64,000 nucleotides of DNA from Gammaproteobacteria bacterium. Its GTDB lineage: Bacteria; Pseudomonadota; Gammaproteobacteria; Xanthomonadales; SZUA-36. The notes under the pieces were generated by a model. That model saw only the letters and a program-made list of their open reading frames with translations, searched no databases and had not been told where the DNA came from. The position numbers were made by a program, and so were the translations under genes. This document shows positions 56,719 to 64,000 of this stretch, piece after piece. Numbering within the stretch: position 1 is the stretch's first letter; every line of letters starts with the position of its first letter. The DNA lies in assembly GCA_021772935.1 (NCBI GenBank), contig JAJFLA010000056.1:62001-126000 (forward strand), in the 5' to 3' direction.

Positions 56719-57803
56719 GACGGTCTGGTCAGGGTGTGTTGATCATGGCGGGTGGTACCGGTGGGCACATATTCCCCGGTCTCGCTGTTGCCGATGTTCT
56801 CAGGCAAAAGAACGTGCCGGTACGCTGGTTGGGTGCTGAGGGCGGTATGGAGGCCCGTACCGTACCGCAAGCAGGTATTGACCTGGATATGGTCGCCATT
56901 AGCGGTTTGCGGGGTAAGGGGTTGATACGTTGGATCCGCATGCCCTTGATGTTGCTTCGTGCAGTTTGGCAGGCGCGAAGGTTGTTGGAAGTAAATCGGC
57001 CGGGTTGTGCGGTCAGTTTTGGCGGTTACGCGGCTGCACCAGGAGGTATTGCTGCCTGGACCAAGGGCATACCCGTATTGGTACATGAGCAGAACCGAAT
57101 TCCCGGTCTGACTAATCGCTTACTTGCCCGCTTTTCTCGCAGAATTCTGCAGGGCTTTCCTGGAACATTCCCGTCAGCAATGTCACCCATTGATTGTGGT
57201 AATCCGGTACGGCGTGATGTGGCTGCACTGCCGGAACCGCAAACACGTCTTGCCGGGCGCAAAGGCCCGGTCAGAGTGCTGGTTACCGGTGGTAGTCAAG
57301 GTGCTCAGGTTTTGAACCTGATGGTGCCAGCAGCCCTGAAAATTTTGGCATCATTTTTTGCGATTGAAGTTCGTCACCAGGCTGGTGCCAAGCGTGTCGA
57401 TGAGGCGCTTGAAGCTTATGTTGAGGCGGGGGTAGAAGCCGAGGTTCGGCCTTTTATTCATGATATGGCCGATGCTTATGCATGGGCAGATCTGGTAATT
57501 TGCAGGTCTGGTGCGTTGACGGTTGCGGAACTTGCTGCTGCCGGTGTGGCATCTGTGTTGGTTCCATTTGCTCATGCTGTTGATGACCATCAGACACGTA
57601 ATGCTGAATACCTTTCGCTCGCCAACGCAGCGATTATTCTTCCCCAGAGCACACTTGACCCGCAGATACTCGTAACCGCGCTGAGGCCCCTGCTTGCCGA
57701 TCGAAGTGTATTGTTATCCATGGCAAACGCTGCAAGGCAGTTAGCATTGCCGGATGCAGCAGAACGAGTCGCTGAGGCCTGCGGCGAATGGCTGGGCGTA
57801 TGA
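56715..57803 (+). CDS. murG: UDP-GlcNAc transferase MurG
   Basis: 362 aa. G-loops GGTGGHIFPGLAVA and TGGSQGAQVLN, with HEQNRIPGLTNRLLA and the SGALTVAELAAAGVASVLVP block of GT28. It makes lipid II at the inner face of the membrane. Overlaps ftsW and murC by 4 bp each. Confidence 0.96.
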   Translation: MRRSGQGVLIMAGGTGGHIFPGLAVADVLRQKNVPVRWLGAEGGMEARTVPQAGIDLDMVAISGLRGKGLIRWIRMPLMLLRAVWQARRLLEVNRPGCAVSFGGYAAAPGGIAAWTKGIPVLVHEQNRIPGLTNRLLARFSRRILQGFPGTFPSAMSPIDCGNPVRRDVAALPEPQTRLAGRKGPVRVLVTGGSQGAQVLNLMVPAALKILASFFAIEVRHQAGAKRVDEALEAYVEAGVEAEVRPFIHDMADAYAWADLVICRSGALTVAELAAAGVASVLVPFAHAVDDHQTRNAEYLSLANAAIILPQSTLDPQILVTALRPLLADRSVLLSMANAARQLALPDAAERVAEACGEWLGV

Positions 57804-59233
57804 ATAAAAACAGTGGACATTTGCGACCCATGCGGCGTATTCAACGGGTGCACTTTGTGGGTATCGGTGGTGCTGGTATGAATGGTATTGCAGAAGTTCT
57901 TGTCAACCAGGGCTTTGATGTCAGCGGCTCTGATTTACACGACTCACGGGCTACCCGGCACCTCAGAAAACTTGGGGTTACCCTATTCATAGGTCATGAT
58001 GCGGCGCAGGTTGATGGTGTGGACGTGCTGGTCGTGTCAACAGCGGTACCCAAAAACAATCCCGAAGTGGTGGCGGCCAGGGAAGCAAGAATTCCAGTGG
58101 TGCCCAGAGCCGAAATGTTGGCGGAATTGATGCGTTTCAAGCGTGGAATTGCAGTTGCCGGTACCCACGGTAAAACGACTACCACCAGCCTGGTGGCCAG
58201 TTTGTTGGCTGAAGCAGAGATGGACCCAACCTTCATCATCGGTGGCGTGGTTAACGCCTGGGGTAGTAATGCAAGACTGGGGCAGGGTGAATATCTGCTG
58301 GCAGAGGCGGATGAAAGTGATGGCTCTTTTCTACTGTTGCAACCCACTGTTGCGGTCATCACCAATATCGATCGAGACCACCTTGAAAGCTACGAAAACA
58401 GTTTTGAGAACCTGAAGAAAGCTTTTCTGGAGTTTCTTCAGCACCTACCTTTTTATGGTGCCGCCATATTGTGCATCGATGACTTAGAGGTCAAGGCGCT
58501 GATTCCGCAGGTTAGCCGTGCCGTGGTAACTTTTGGTCTTTCAGAATTGGCTGATATACGTGCCACTGATCTGCGCCAGGATGGGCGCAATATGTCTTTC
58601 ACGGTCCAGTTACCGCAACCGTCAGAGCCTGTTGAGGTAACGATCAACCTGCCGGGCTTGCACAATGTACGTAATGCGCTGGGCGCAATTGCTGTCGCTT
58701 GGGAGATAGGTTTGGAGGTAGGCACCGTGGTGGCTTGTCTACGTGAATTTAAGGGTGTTGGTCGTCGTTTTGCCGAGATCGGGGAACTGCCGTTTGATGG
58801 CGGTCGAGTACGAGCGATTGAAGATTATGGTCACCATCCTTCCGAGCTTGAAGCAACGATTGCCGCGGCCCGTGCTGGCTGGCCGGAAAAACGGATTGTC
58901 GCCGTTTTCCAACCACATCGTTATACGCGTACCGCCAGTTTGTTTGATGAATTTAGCCGTGTTCTGTCCGAGGCGGATGCCGTTGTATTGACAGACATCT
59001 ATTCTGCGGGTGAAACCAGCATTGAAGGTATCGACAGTGCTGCTCTGTGTAATTCCATCCGAGCCCGGGGAAAGGTTGACCCGGTATTATTTCATGATGT
59101 CACGCAATTAACTGTGTTCCTTCCAGCCTTGTTATTGGATGGGGATTTGGTGTTGTTGATGGGTGCCGGAAGCATTGAACAGGTTGCACAAGAGTTGCGT
59201 GAATCAGGTTTCAATCTGGGAGTGGCAGCGTGA
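57800..59233 (+). CDS. murC: UDP-MurNAc-L-alanine ligase MurC
   Basis: 477 aa from ATG 57800 (ATGA with the murG stop); ATG 57788 gives four more residues. HFVGIGGAGMNGIAEVL, P-loop GTHGKTTTTSLVAS, EADESDGSFL, and DYGHHPSELEATI. It adds L-Ala, the first peptide residue. murB, found after murC in many relatives, is absent here. Confidence 0.95.
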   Translation: MNKNSGHLRPMRRIQRVHFVGIGGAGMNGIAEVLVNQGFDVSGSDLHDSRATRHLRKLGVTLFIGHDAAQVDGVDVLVVSTAVPKNNPEVVAAREARIPVVPRAEMLAELMRFKRGIAVAGTHGKTTTTSLVASLLAEAEMDPTFIIGGVVNAWGSNARLGQGEYLLAEADESDGSFLLLQPTVAVITNIDRDHLESYENSFENLKKAFLEFLQHLPFYGAAILCIDDLEVKALIPQVSRAVVTFGLSELADIRATDLRQDGRNMSFTVQLPQPSEPVEVTINLPGLHNVRNALGAIAVAWEIGLEVGTVVACLREFKGVGRRFAEIGELPFDGGRVRAIEDYGHHPSELEATIAAARAGWPEKRIVAVFQPHRYTRTASLFDEFSRVLSEADAVVLTDIYSAGETSIEGIDSAALCNSIRARGKVDPVLFHDVTQLTVFLPALLLDGDLVLLMGAGSIEQVAQELRESGFNLGVAA

Positions 59234-60171
59234 ATAGGGTCACAGCCATGAAAACCAATGATCCCGGGTGTTTTGGCAATGTGGGGCTACTGGTTGGTGG
59301 TGATAGTGCCGAACGTGAAATCTCTCTGGATGGTGGGCAGGCAGTATTGGCGGCGTTACAACGCAAGCAAATTGTAACCGAGCTGTTGGATGGTAGTGCT
59401 GCCTTGTTTGAGGCTATTAATGTTGGTCGCATCGACCGTGTGTTCAACTTGATACATGGACCGGGTGGAGAAGATGGCGCGATACAAGGTGCCTTGCAGT
59501 TAATGAACATTCCAATCACGGGTGCCGGTTTGCTCGGTTCAGCACTGAGCATGGATAAAGTCAGATCCAAGTGGGTCTGGGAAAGACAGGGTATCAATAC
59601 ACCTCCGTTCACGTTAATCAATAAAAGCGCGAAGCTAGCTGAAGGATTTGTTGATAAATGGGGGCTACCACTATTTGTAAAGCCCGCTGGACTAGGTTCC
59701 AGTATCGGCATTTCAAAAGTGGCACATCTTGATGACATGGCGGCCGCCATTTCGCTGGCGCGCGAATACAGTGAGACCGTAATTGTTGAACCCGCAGTCA
59801 ATGGCGGAGAGTACTTTGTCGGTATTATCGGGGATGTCGTTTTACCTCTGATTCGTATTGAGACACCACGAGAATTTTATGATTACACAGCCAAGTATGA
59901 ATCTGCTGACACACGGTATTTTTGCCCTTGTGGTCTGCCAGAGGATGCTGAAAAGAGGATACAGGCACTGTCACTTGAGGCCTTCCATGCTTTGGACTGC
60001 TCGGGTTGGGGTCGAGTAGATCTGATTCTGGATGAAGCAGGAAAGACCTGGTTTCTTGAGGTTAATACGACACCCGGCATGACCAGTCACAGTCTTGTTC
60101 CTCAGGCAGCGGCGCAGGCCGGTATTGGGTTTGATGAATTGGTATGGAGAATTCTGGAGAGCAGTTTGTGA
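59230..60171 (+). CDS. ddl: D-alanine--D-alanine ligase
   Basis: 313 aa from GTG 59230; ATG 59248 is an alternative. ATP-grasp fold: VGLLVGGDSAEREISLDGG, KPAGLGSSIGISKV, and the C-terminal FLEVNTTPGMTSHSLVP. It supplies the dipeptide for MurF. Its stop overlaps the ftsQ GTG. Confidence 0.95.
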   Translation: MNRVTAMKTNDPGCFGNVGLLVGGDSAEREISLDGGQAVLAALQRKQIVTELLDGSAALFEAINVGRIDRVFNLIHGPGGEDGAIQGALQLMNIPITGAGLLGSALSMDKVRSKWVWERQGINTPPFTLINKSAKLAEGFVDKWGLPLFVKPAGLGSSIGISKVAHLDDMAAAISLAREYSETVIVEPAVNGGEYFVGIIGDVVLPLIRIETPREFYDYTAKYESADTRYFCPCGLPEDAEKRIQALSLEAFHALDCSGWGRVDLILDEAGKTWFLEVNTTPGMTSHSLVPQAAAQAGIGFDELVWRILESSL

Positions 60172-60941
60172 TCGCCAGAAAAAAACAAGCCATGAAGCAT
60201 GCTATCCGAGGGTTCAGTGCCGGTGTGATCGTGACCTTGTTATTGTTTGTATTTGCATCAGCAGGCGCGGCATGGGTCTATGCTGGCATGATTGCCCAGG
60301 ACCGTTGGCCGATTCGTTGGCTTGAGATCGATGGATCTTTTGAGCGGGTCAGCGCAGAACAGGTGAGAGCTACTCTCACACCGTTGGTTCGAGGTAGTTT
60401 TTTTACGGTAGACACTGGGCTGATGCGTGAGAAAGCCAACGATATGCCATGGGTCTCTGGTGTAACTGTCCAGAAAAGCTGGCCGGATATGATACAGGTC
60501 ACAATTCACGAGCATACGCCGGTCGTTCATTGGATTAGCGGTTATCTGCTAGATGCCAATGGACAGCAGTTCATGGTGCCTTCCGCAGATGAAATGCAGG
60601 GTTTGCCATGGCTTGAATGTCCGCAAAATCAGCTGGATCTCGTATTTGAAAGCTGGAGAAAATTTGACGATAAGCTGGTTCTAATCGGCCAACACGTTGA
60701 GCGGCTTACTTTGGATCAGCGCGGCTCGTGGTCTGCCCGCTTAAGTGGGGGCACCATGGTCAGACTTGGCAAAGGCGATATATTCAAAAACCTGGACATG
60801 CTGGTATCCACATGGGCTGGACTTATGCAAGGGCAGTCGATGCCACCTGTCAGTGTGGATCTCCGGTATACCAATGGGTTTGCGGTGTTATGGCCACAAA
60901 ACACAAACGCTATTGTAGGAACTTATGGCAAAAAAAGCTGA
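60168..60941 (+). CDS. ftsQ: Cell division protein FtsQ
   Basis: 257 aa from GTG 60168 (GTGA with ddl). Basic N-terminus, membrane helix about 18-40, POTRA domain (about 50-125, LEIDGSFERVSAEQVRATL ... WVSGVTVQKSWPDMIQV) and the beta domain. It assembles FtsB/FtsL at the septum. It overlaps ftsA by 17 bp. Confidence 0.92.
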   Translation: MIARKKQAMKHAIRGFSAGVIVTLLLFVFASAGAAWVYAGMIAQDRWPIRWLEIDGSFERVSAEQVRATLTPLVRGSFFTVDTGLMREKANDMPWVSGVTVQKSWPDMIQVTIHEHTPVVHWISGYLLDANGQQFMVPSADEMQGLPWLECPQNQLDLVFESWRKFDDKLVLIGQHVERLTLDQRGSWSARLSGGTMVRLGKGDIFKNLDMLVSTWAGLMQGQSMPPVSVDLRYTNGFAVLWPQNTNAIVGTYGKKS

Positions 60942-62154
60942 AAAATCATTAGTCGTTGGCTTGGATATTGGAACATCCAAGATCGTGGCAATTGTCGGTG
61001 AACTGCAAACCGACGGCAGTGTAGAAGTGATTGGTCTGGGCTCGCATCCTTCGCATGGACTCAGACGTGGAGTAGTCGTGGACATGACATCGACGGAGCA
61101 GGCCATACAGCGTGCGGTTGAAGAAGCGGAATTGATGGCGGGCTGCGAAATCCATTCCGTATTTGCCGGTATCTCTGGTAACCATATCCGCAGCATGAAT
61201 TCGGATGGTACGGTTGCAATCAAGGATCGGGAAGTCAATGAAGGCGATGTTGAGCGCGTGCTCGAAGCTGCCAGAGCAGTACCGGTGGCTGCAGACCAGA
61301 AGATTCTGCATGTGCTGCCACAGGAGTATGTGCTCGATAACCAGGATGGCATACGTCAGCCCATCGGTATGGCAGGTGTGCGATTGGAAGCACATGTGCA
61401 TGTGGTTACTGCTGCCTTGAGCGCTACGCAGAATTTGGGCAAGTGCATAGCCCGGTGTGGCCTCTCCGTGGACGAACTGATCATGCAACCCCTGGCTGCC
61501 AGCTATGCGGCTTTGAGCGACGATGAGAAATCATTGGGTGTGTGCCTGGTGGATATCGGTGCTGGCACAACCGATATCGCTGTGTTCTCGGATGGTGCCA
61601 TCCGGCATACAGCCTGTATCCCGATAGCGGGCGACCAGGTGACTAACGACATTGCGGTCGCACTACGTACACCAACACAACACGCTGAAGACATCAAAAT
61701 CAAATACGCCTGTGCGTTGGAACAGCTTGCCGGTAGCGATGAGAGTATTCGCGTGCCCAGTGTTGGGGACCGGACTTCCCGTCAGCTTGCAAGACAAACA
61801 CTGGCGCAGGTGGTTGAAGCGCGTTATCGGGAGTTATATTGTCTGATTTTGAATGAGTTACGACGCAGTGGTTTTGAAAATATGGTGGCGTCAGGCATGG
61901 TGTTGACAGGTGGGACGGCAAAAATGGAAGGCGCTGTGGAATTGGCGGAAGAGTTATTCCATATGCCGGTGAGACTGGCTACCCCACAATATGTGACCGG
62001 TCTCTCAGATGTAGTTTCAAACCCGGTACATGCGACCGGTGTTGGATTGCTACTTTATGGCAGCCAGGCGGATAGTAGTCGCAATCTGGCACTGTCTGGA
62101 AGTGGTGATTCATTATTGTCCAGGGTTCAGAGTTGGTTTCGAGGTGAATTTTGA
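60925..62154 (+). CDS. ftsA: Cell division protein FtsA
   Basis: 409 aa actin-like ATPase. VVGLDIGTSKIVAIVGE (phosphate 1), LVDIGAGTTDIAVFSDGA (phosphate 2), VLTGGTAKMEGAVELAEELF, and a C-terminal amphipathic helix (SLLSRVQSWFRGEF) that binds the membrane. It tethers FtsZ. Confidence 0.96.
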   Translation: MAKKAEKSLVVGLDIGTSKIVAIVGELQTDGSVEVIGLGSHPSHGLRRGVVVDMTSTEQAIQRAVEEAELMAGCEIHSVFAGISGNHIRSMNSDGTVAIKDREVNEGDVERVLEAARAVPVAADQKILHVLPQEYVLDNQDGIRQPIGMAGVRLEAHVHVVTAALSATQNLGKCIARCGLSVDELIMQPLAASYAALSDDEKSLGVCLVDIGAGTTDIAVFSDGAIRHTACIPIAGDQVTNDIAVALRTPTQHAEDIKIKYACALEQLAGSDESIRVPSVGDRTSRQLARQTLAQVVEARYRELYCLILNELRRSGFENMVASGMVLTGGTAKMEGAVELAEELFHMPVRLATPQYVTGLSDVVSNPVHATGVGLLLYGSQADSSRNLALSGSGDSLLSRVQSWFRGEF

Positions 62155-62306
62155 GACCGAGAGAGCTTATAAATCAGCCCGGGAAACAGGTTATTAAAAA
62201 ATGGAATTCGTGAATCCGGAAAGTCAGACTAACAACAGAATTCGCTGCAAGGCGATCAACCGGGATTTAACGGGTATTTTTACGGCGAGCGAGAGGAGAT
62301 ATAAAA

Positions 62307-63491
62307 ATGTTTGAATTGGTGGAAAACTACACGCCCAGTGCAGAGATTAAAGTCATTGGCGTTGGCGGTGGCGGCGGAAATGCTGTATCACAGATGATTG
62401 ATGCGAACATCGAAGGTGTAGAGTTTATTGCAGCCAACACGGATTCCCAGGCTTTGAGACAGTTCAAAGGCCGCACCCTGTTACAGATTGGTTCAAGTGT
62501 GACAAAAGGCTTGGGTGCAGGTGCTAATCCAGAAGTTGGTCGTCAGGCCGCGCTGGAGGACCGTGACCGCATCATCGAGATGATCGATGGAGCAGATATG
62601 GTGTTCATCACAGCTGGCATGGGGGGTGGAACAGGTACCGGAGCTGCACCGGTTATTGCGCAGGCTGCCAAAGAGTTGGGTATTTTAACGGTCGCAGTTG
62701 TCACCAAACCGTTTCATTTTGAAGCAAAACGTCGCATGACAATTGCCGAGCAGGGTATAGAAGAACTGTCCAAACATGTGGATTCGTTAATCACCATACC
62801 CAACTCCAAGCTGCCCGAGGTTATGGGTGAAGATGCGTTGTTATTGAATGCCTTTAAGGCGGCCAATGATGTTTTGCAAGGTGCGGTTCAGGGTATTGCA
62901 GAATTGATTACACGACAGGGTCTCATCAACGTGGATTTTGCTGACGTGCGAACCGTTATGTCGGAAATGGGTATGGCAGTAATGGGTGCCGGTCAGGCGA
63001 AAGGTGAAGATCGTGCCATTATGGCGGTACAGTCCGCCATTGGAAGTCCGTTGCTTGAGGATGTGAACCTTCAGGGTGCCCGCGGCGTGCTTGTCAATAT
63101 TACTGCTGGCATGAATCTGACGATGAGAGAATTTGAAGAGATCGGTTCAGCTGTGTCCGACCTGGCTTCAGATGATGCCACTGTTGTAATTGGCACTGTG
63201 ATTGATCCCGAAATTGGTGATGAACTGCGCGTAACTGTGGTGGCAACCGGTCTTGGCGATAGTCAGGTTAAACGTAAACCGGTTGAGTCGATTGAAAAGA
63301 CCATTCATGTGGTCCGAAATGGAACCACGGGTCAGCCAGAACCCACGTACATGGGTGATGAGAATCAGCCCCATTATACTGGAGCTGCAGGCGGTCGGCG
63401 GGCGGACTCGGGAACTACGGATCTGTTTGCACCAGATGCGAGTATTGACTACCTGGATATCCCGGCGTTCCTCAGAAACCAGGCTGATTAA
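62307..63491 (+). CDS. ftsZ: Cell division protein FtsZ
   Basis: 394 aa tubulin-like GTPase. KVIGVGGGGGNAVSQMID, the GGGTGTGAAPVIA GTP loop, and NVDFADVRTVMSEMG. The C-terminal tail ends DYLDIPAFLRNQAD, the FtsA/ZipA-binding peptide. GAGAGGAG is 8-16 bp before the ATG. The 152-bp gap after ftsA may hold a separate promoter, but none is clear. Confidence 0.97.
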   Translation: MFELVENYTPSAEIKVIGVGGGGGNAVSQMIDANIEGVEFIAANTDSQALRQFKGRTLLQIGSSVTKGLGAGANPEVGRQAALEDRDRIIEMIDGADMVFITAGMGGGTGTGAAPVIAQAAKELGILTVAVVTKPFHFEAKRRMTIAEQGIEELSKHVDSLITIPNSKLPEVMGEDALLLNAFKAANDVLQGAVQGIAELITRQGLINVDFADVRTVMSEMGMAVMGAGQAKGEDRAIMAVQSAIGSPLLEDVNLQGARGVLVNITAGMNLTMREFEEIGSAVSDLASDDATVVIGTVIDPEIGDELRVTVVATGLGDSQVKRKPVESIEKTIHVVRNGTTGQPEPTYMGDENQPHYTGAAGGRRADSGTTDLFAPDASIDYLDIPAFLRNQAD

Positions 63492-63699
63492 CTCTCAGTT
63501 ACAGGTCCGGCAGTCCCGGAAGGGATTTGCTCGCCGTAAATTCCTGGACGTTTGGTCCAGTAATCCCAAGGCTGTCGGGTCCTGATTGTTAAATAGTTGT
63601 TAATTATCAATATTTGCTGGAGAGCTCTTGATAAATTCTATGTTGATATAGTGGATTGTGATAGTATTCCGTCGAATAATAGGCCCTGGTGCCACAAAA

Positions 63700-64000
63700 A
63701 TGATCAGACAAAGAACCCTCAAAAACGTCATTCACGCCACCGGCGTCGGTTTGCATACCGGTGATAAGGTATTCATGACGTTACGGCCAGCGGCGGTCAA
63801 TACCGGAATTATATTCCGCCGTGTTGATTTGGACCCGGTTGCTGAGATCGCTGGTTTTGCGACCAATGTTGGTGATACCAGCATGTCGTCGACATTGGTC
63901 GACGGTGAGGTGCGGGTTGCCACAGTTGAACATTTGCTATCTGCACTGGCAGGTATGGGTGTTGACAATGCGTACGTAGATCTGAGTGCTCCGGAAGTAC
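63700..64000 (+). CDS. lpxC: UDP-3-O-acyl-GlcNAc deacetylase LpxC (cut by the window end)
   Basis: First 100 residues only. [34 protein letters not shown], and [16 protein letters not shown] with the zinc-binding His of VEHLL are LpxC hallmarks. LpxC commits UDP-GlcNAc to lipid A. It starts 208 bp after ftsZ, and closes the dcw cluster as in E. coli. Confidence 0.95.
   Translation, partial: MIRQRTLKNVIHATGVGLHTGDKVFMTLRPAAVNTGIIFRRVDLDPVAEIAGFATNVGDTSMSSTLVDGEVRVATVEHLLSALAGMGVDNAYVDLSAPEV

Noticed and set aside
63600-63700. lpxC promoter candidates (TTGATA at 63628 and 63643)
   Set aside because: None has a -10 at acceptable spacing; AT-rich sequence makes chance matches likely.

Overview
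The window looks like a chromosomal segment of a gammaproteobacterium. It is about 50% GC, densely coding, and nearly all genes are on the + strand. The inference rests on conserved gene neighbourhoods: xerD-dsbC, glyA-nrdR-ribD-ribE-ribB-ribH-nusB-thiL-pgpA, a dolP/yraN/lpoA block next to rsmI-rnpB, and a dcw cluster running mraZ to lpxC. The xps-like type II secretion operon beside purL and the TonB2/TtpC-type operon fit a free-living, possibly marine or sediment, member near Chromatiales-like lineages. The exact taxon cannot be fixed from the sequence.

Layout. 1-4.25 kb: a five-gene TonB2-type energising operon (large TtpC-like ExbB, ExbB, ExbD, TonB, TPR protein). 4.3-6.3 kb: xerD and dsbC, separated by a 269-bp palindromic MITE-like element that supplies the xerD stop codon. 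6.5-11 kb: purL and a small membrane protein. 11.2-22.5 kb: a complete type II secretion operon in the order E-F-G-H-I-J-K-L-M-N-D, with a trailing small lipoprotein. 22.7-26.6 kb: two secreted proteins of unknown function and a periplasmic parvulin. 26.7-34 kb: a cell-surface polysaccharide cluster (Wzm/Wzt ABC exporter, two GT2 glycosyltransferases, a methyltransferase, an SDR protein, a TPR-GT41 protein). 34-35.7 kb: ettA on the - strand. 36-43.4 kb: glyA, nrdR, riboflavin genes, nusB, thiL, pgpA. 43.4-46.2 kb: dolP-like, yraN and lpoA on the - strand. 46.6-48 kb: rsmI and the RNase P RNA. 48.2-64 kb: the dcw division and cell-wall cluster from mraZ into a truncated lpxC.

How it works together. 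The tonB and gsp operons power and build outer-membrane transport. The polysaccharide cluster makes and exports a surface glycan. The dcw cluster, with lpoA, makes septal peptidoglycan and the division ring. The dcw cluster is compact, with overlapping start/stop codons throughout, but murD is missing from its usual place between mraY and ftsW.

The most unusual content is non-coding. Two families of roughly 270-bp structured elements with long terminal inverted repeats and CTAG/TAG ends sit directly against gene starts and stops (xerD stop, nrdR start, rsmI leader, perhaps nrdR stop and ribD start). A third inverted-repeat family (GGGGTCAGATTCAAAT type) punctuates the dolP-yraN-lpoA-rsmI region. 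I found no CRISPR array, tRNA, prophage or complete insertion sequence.
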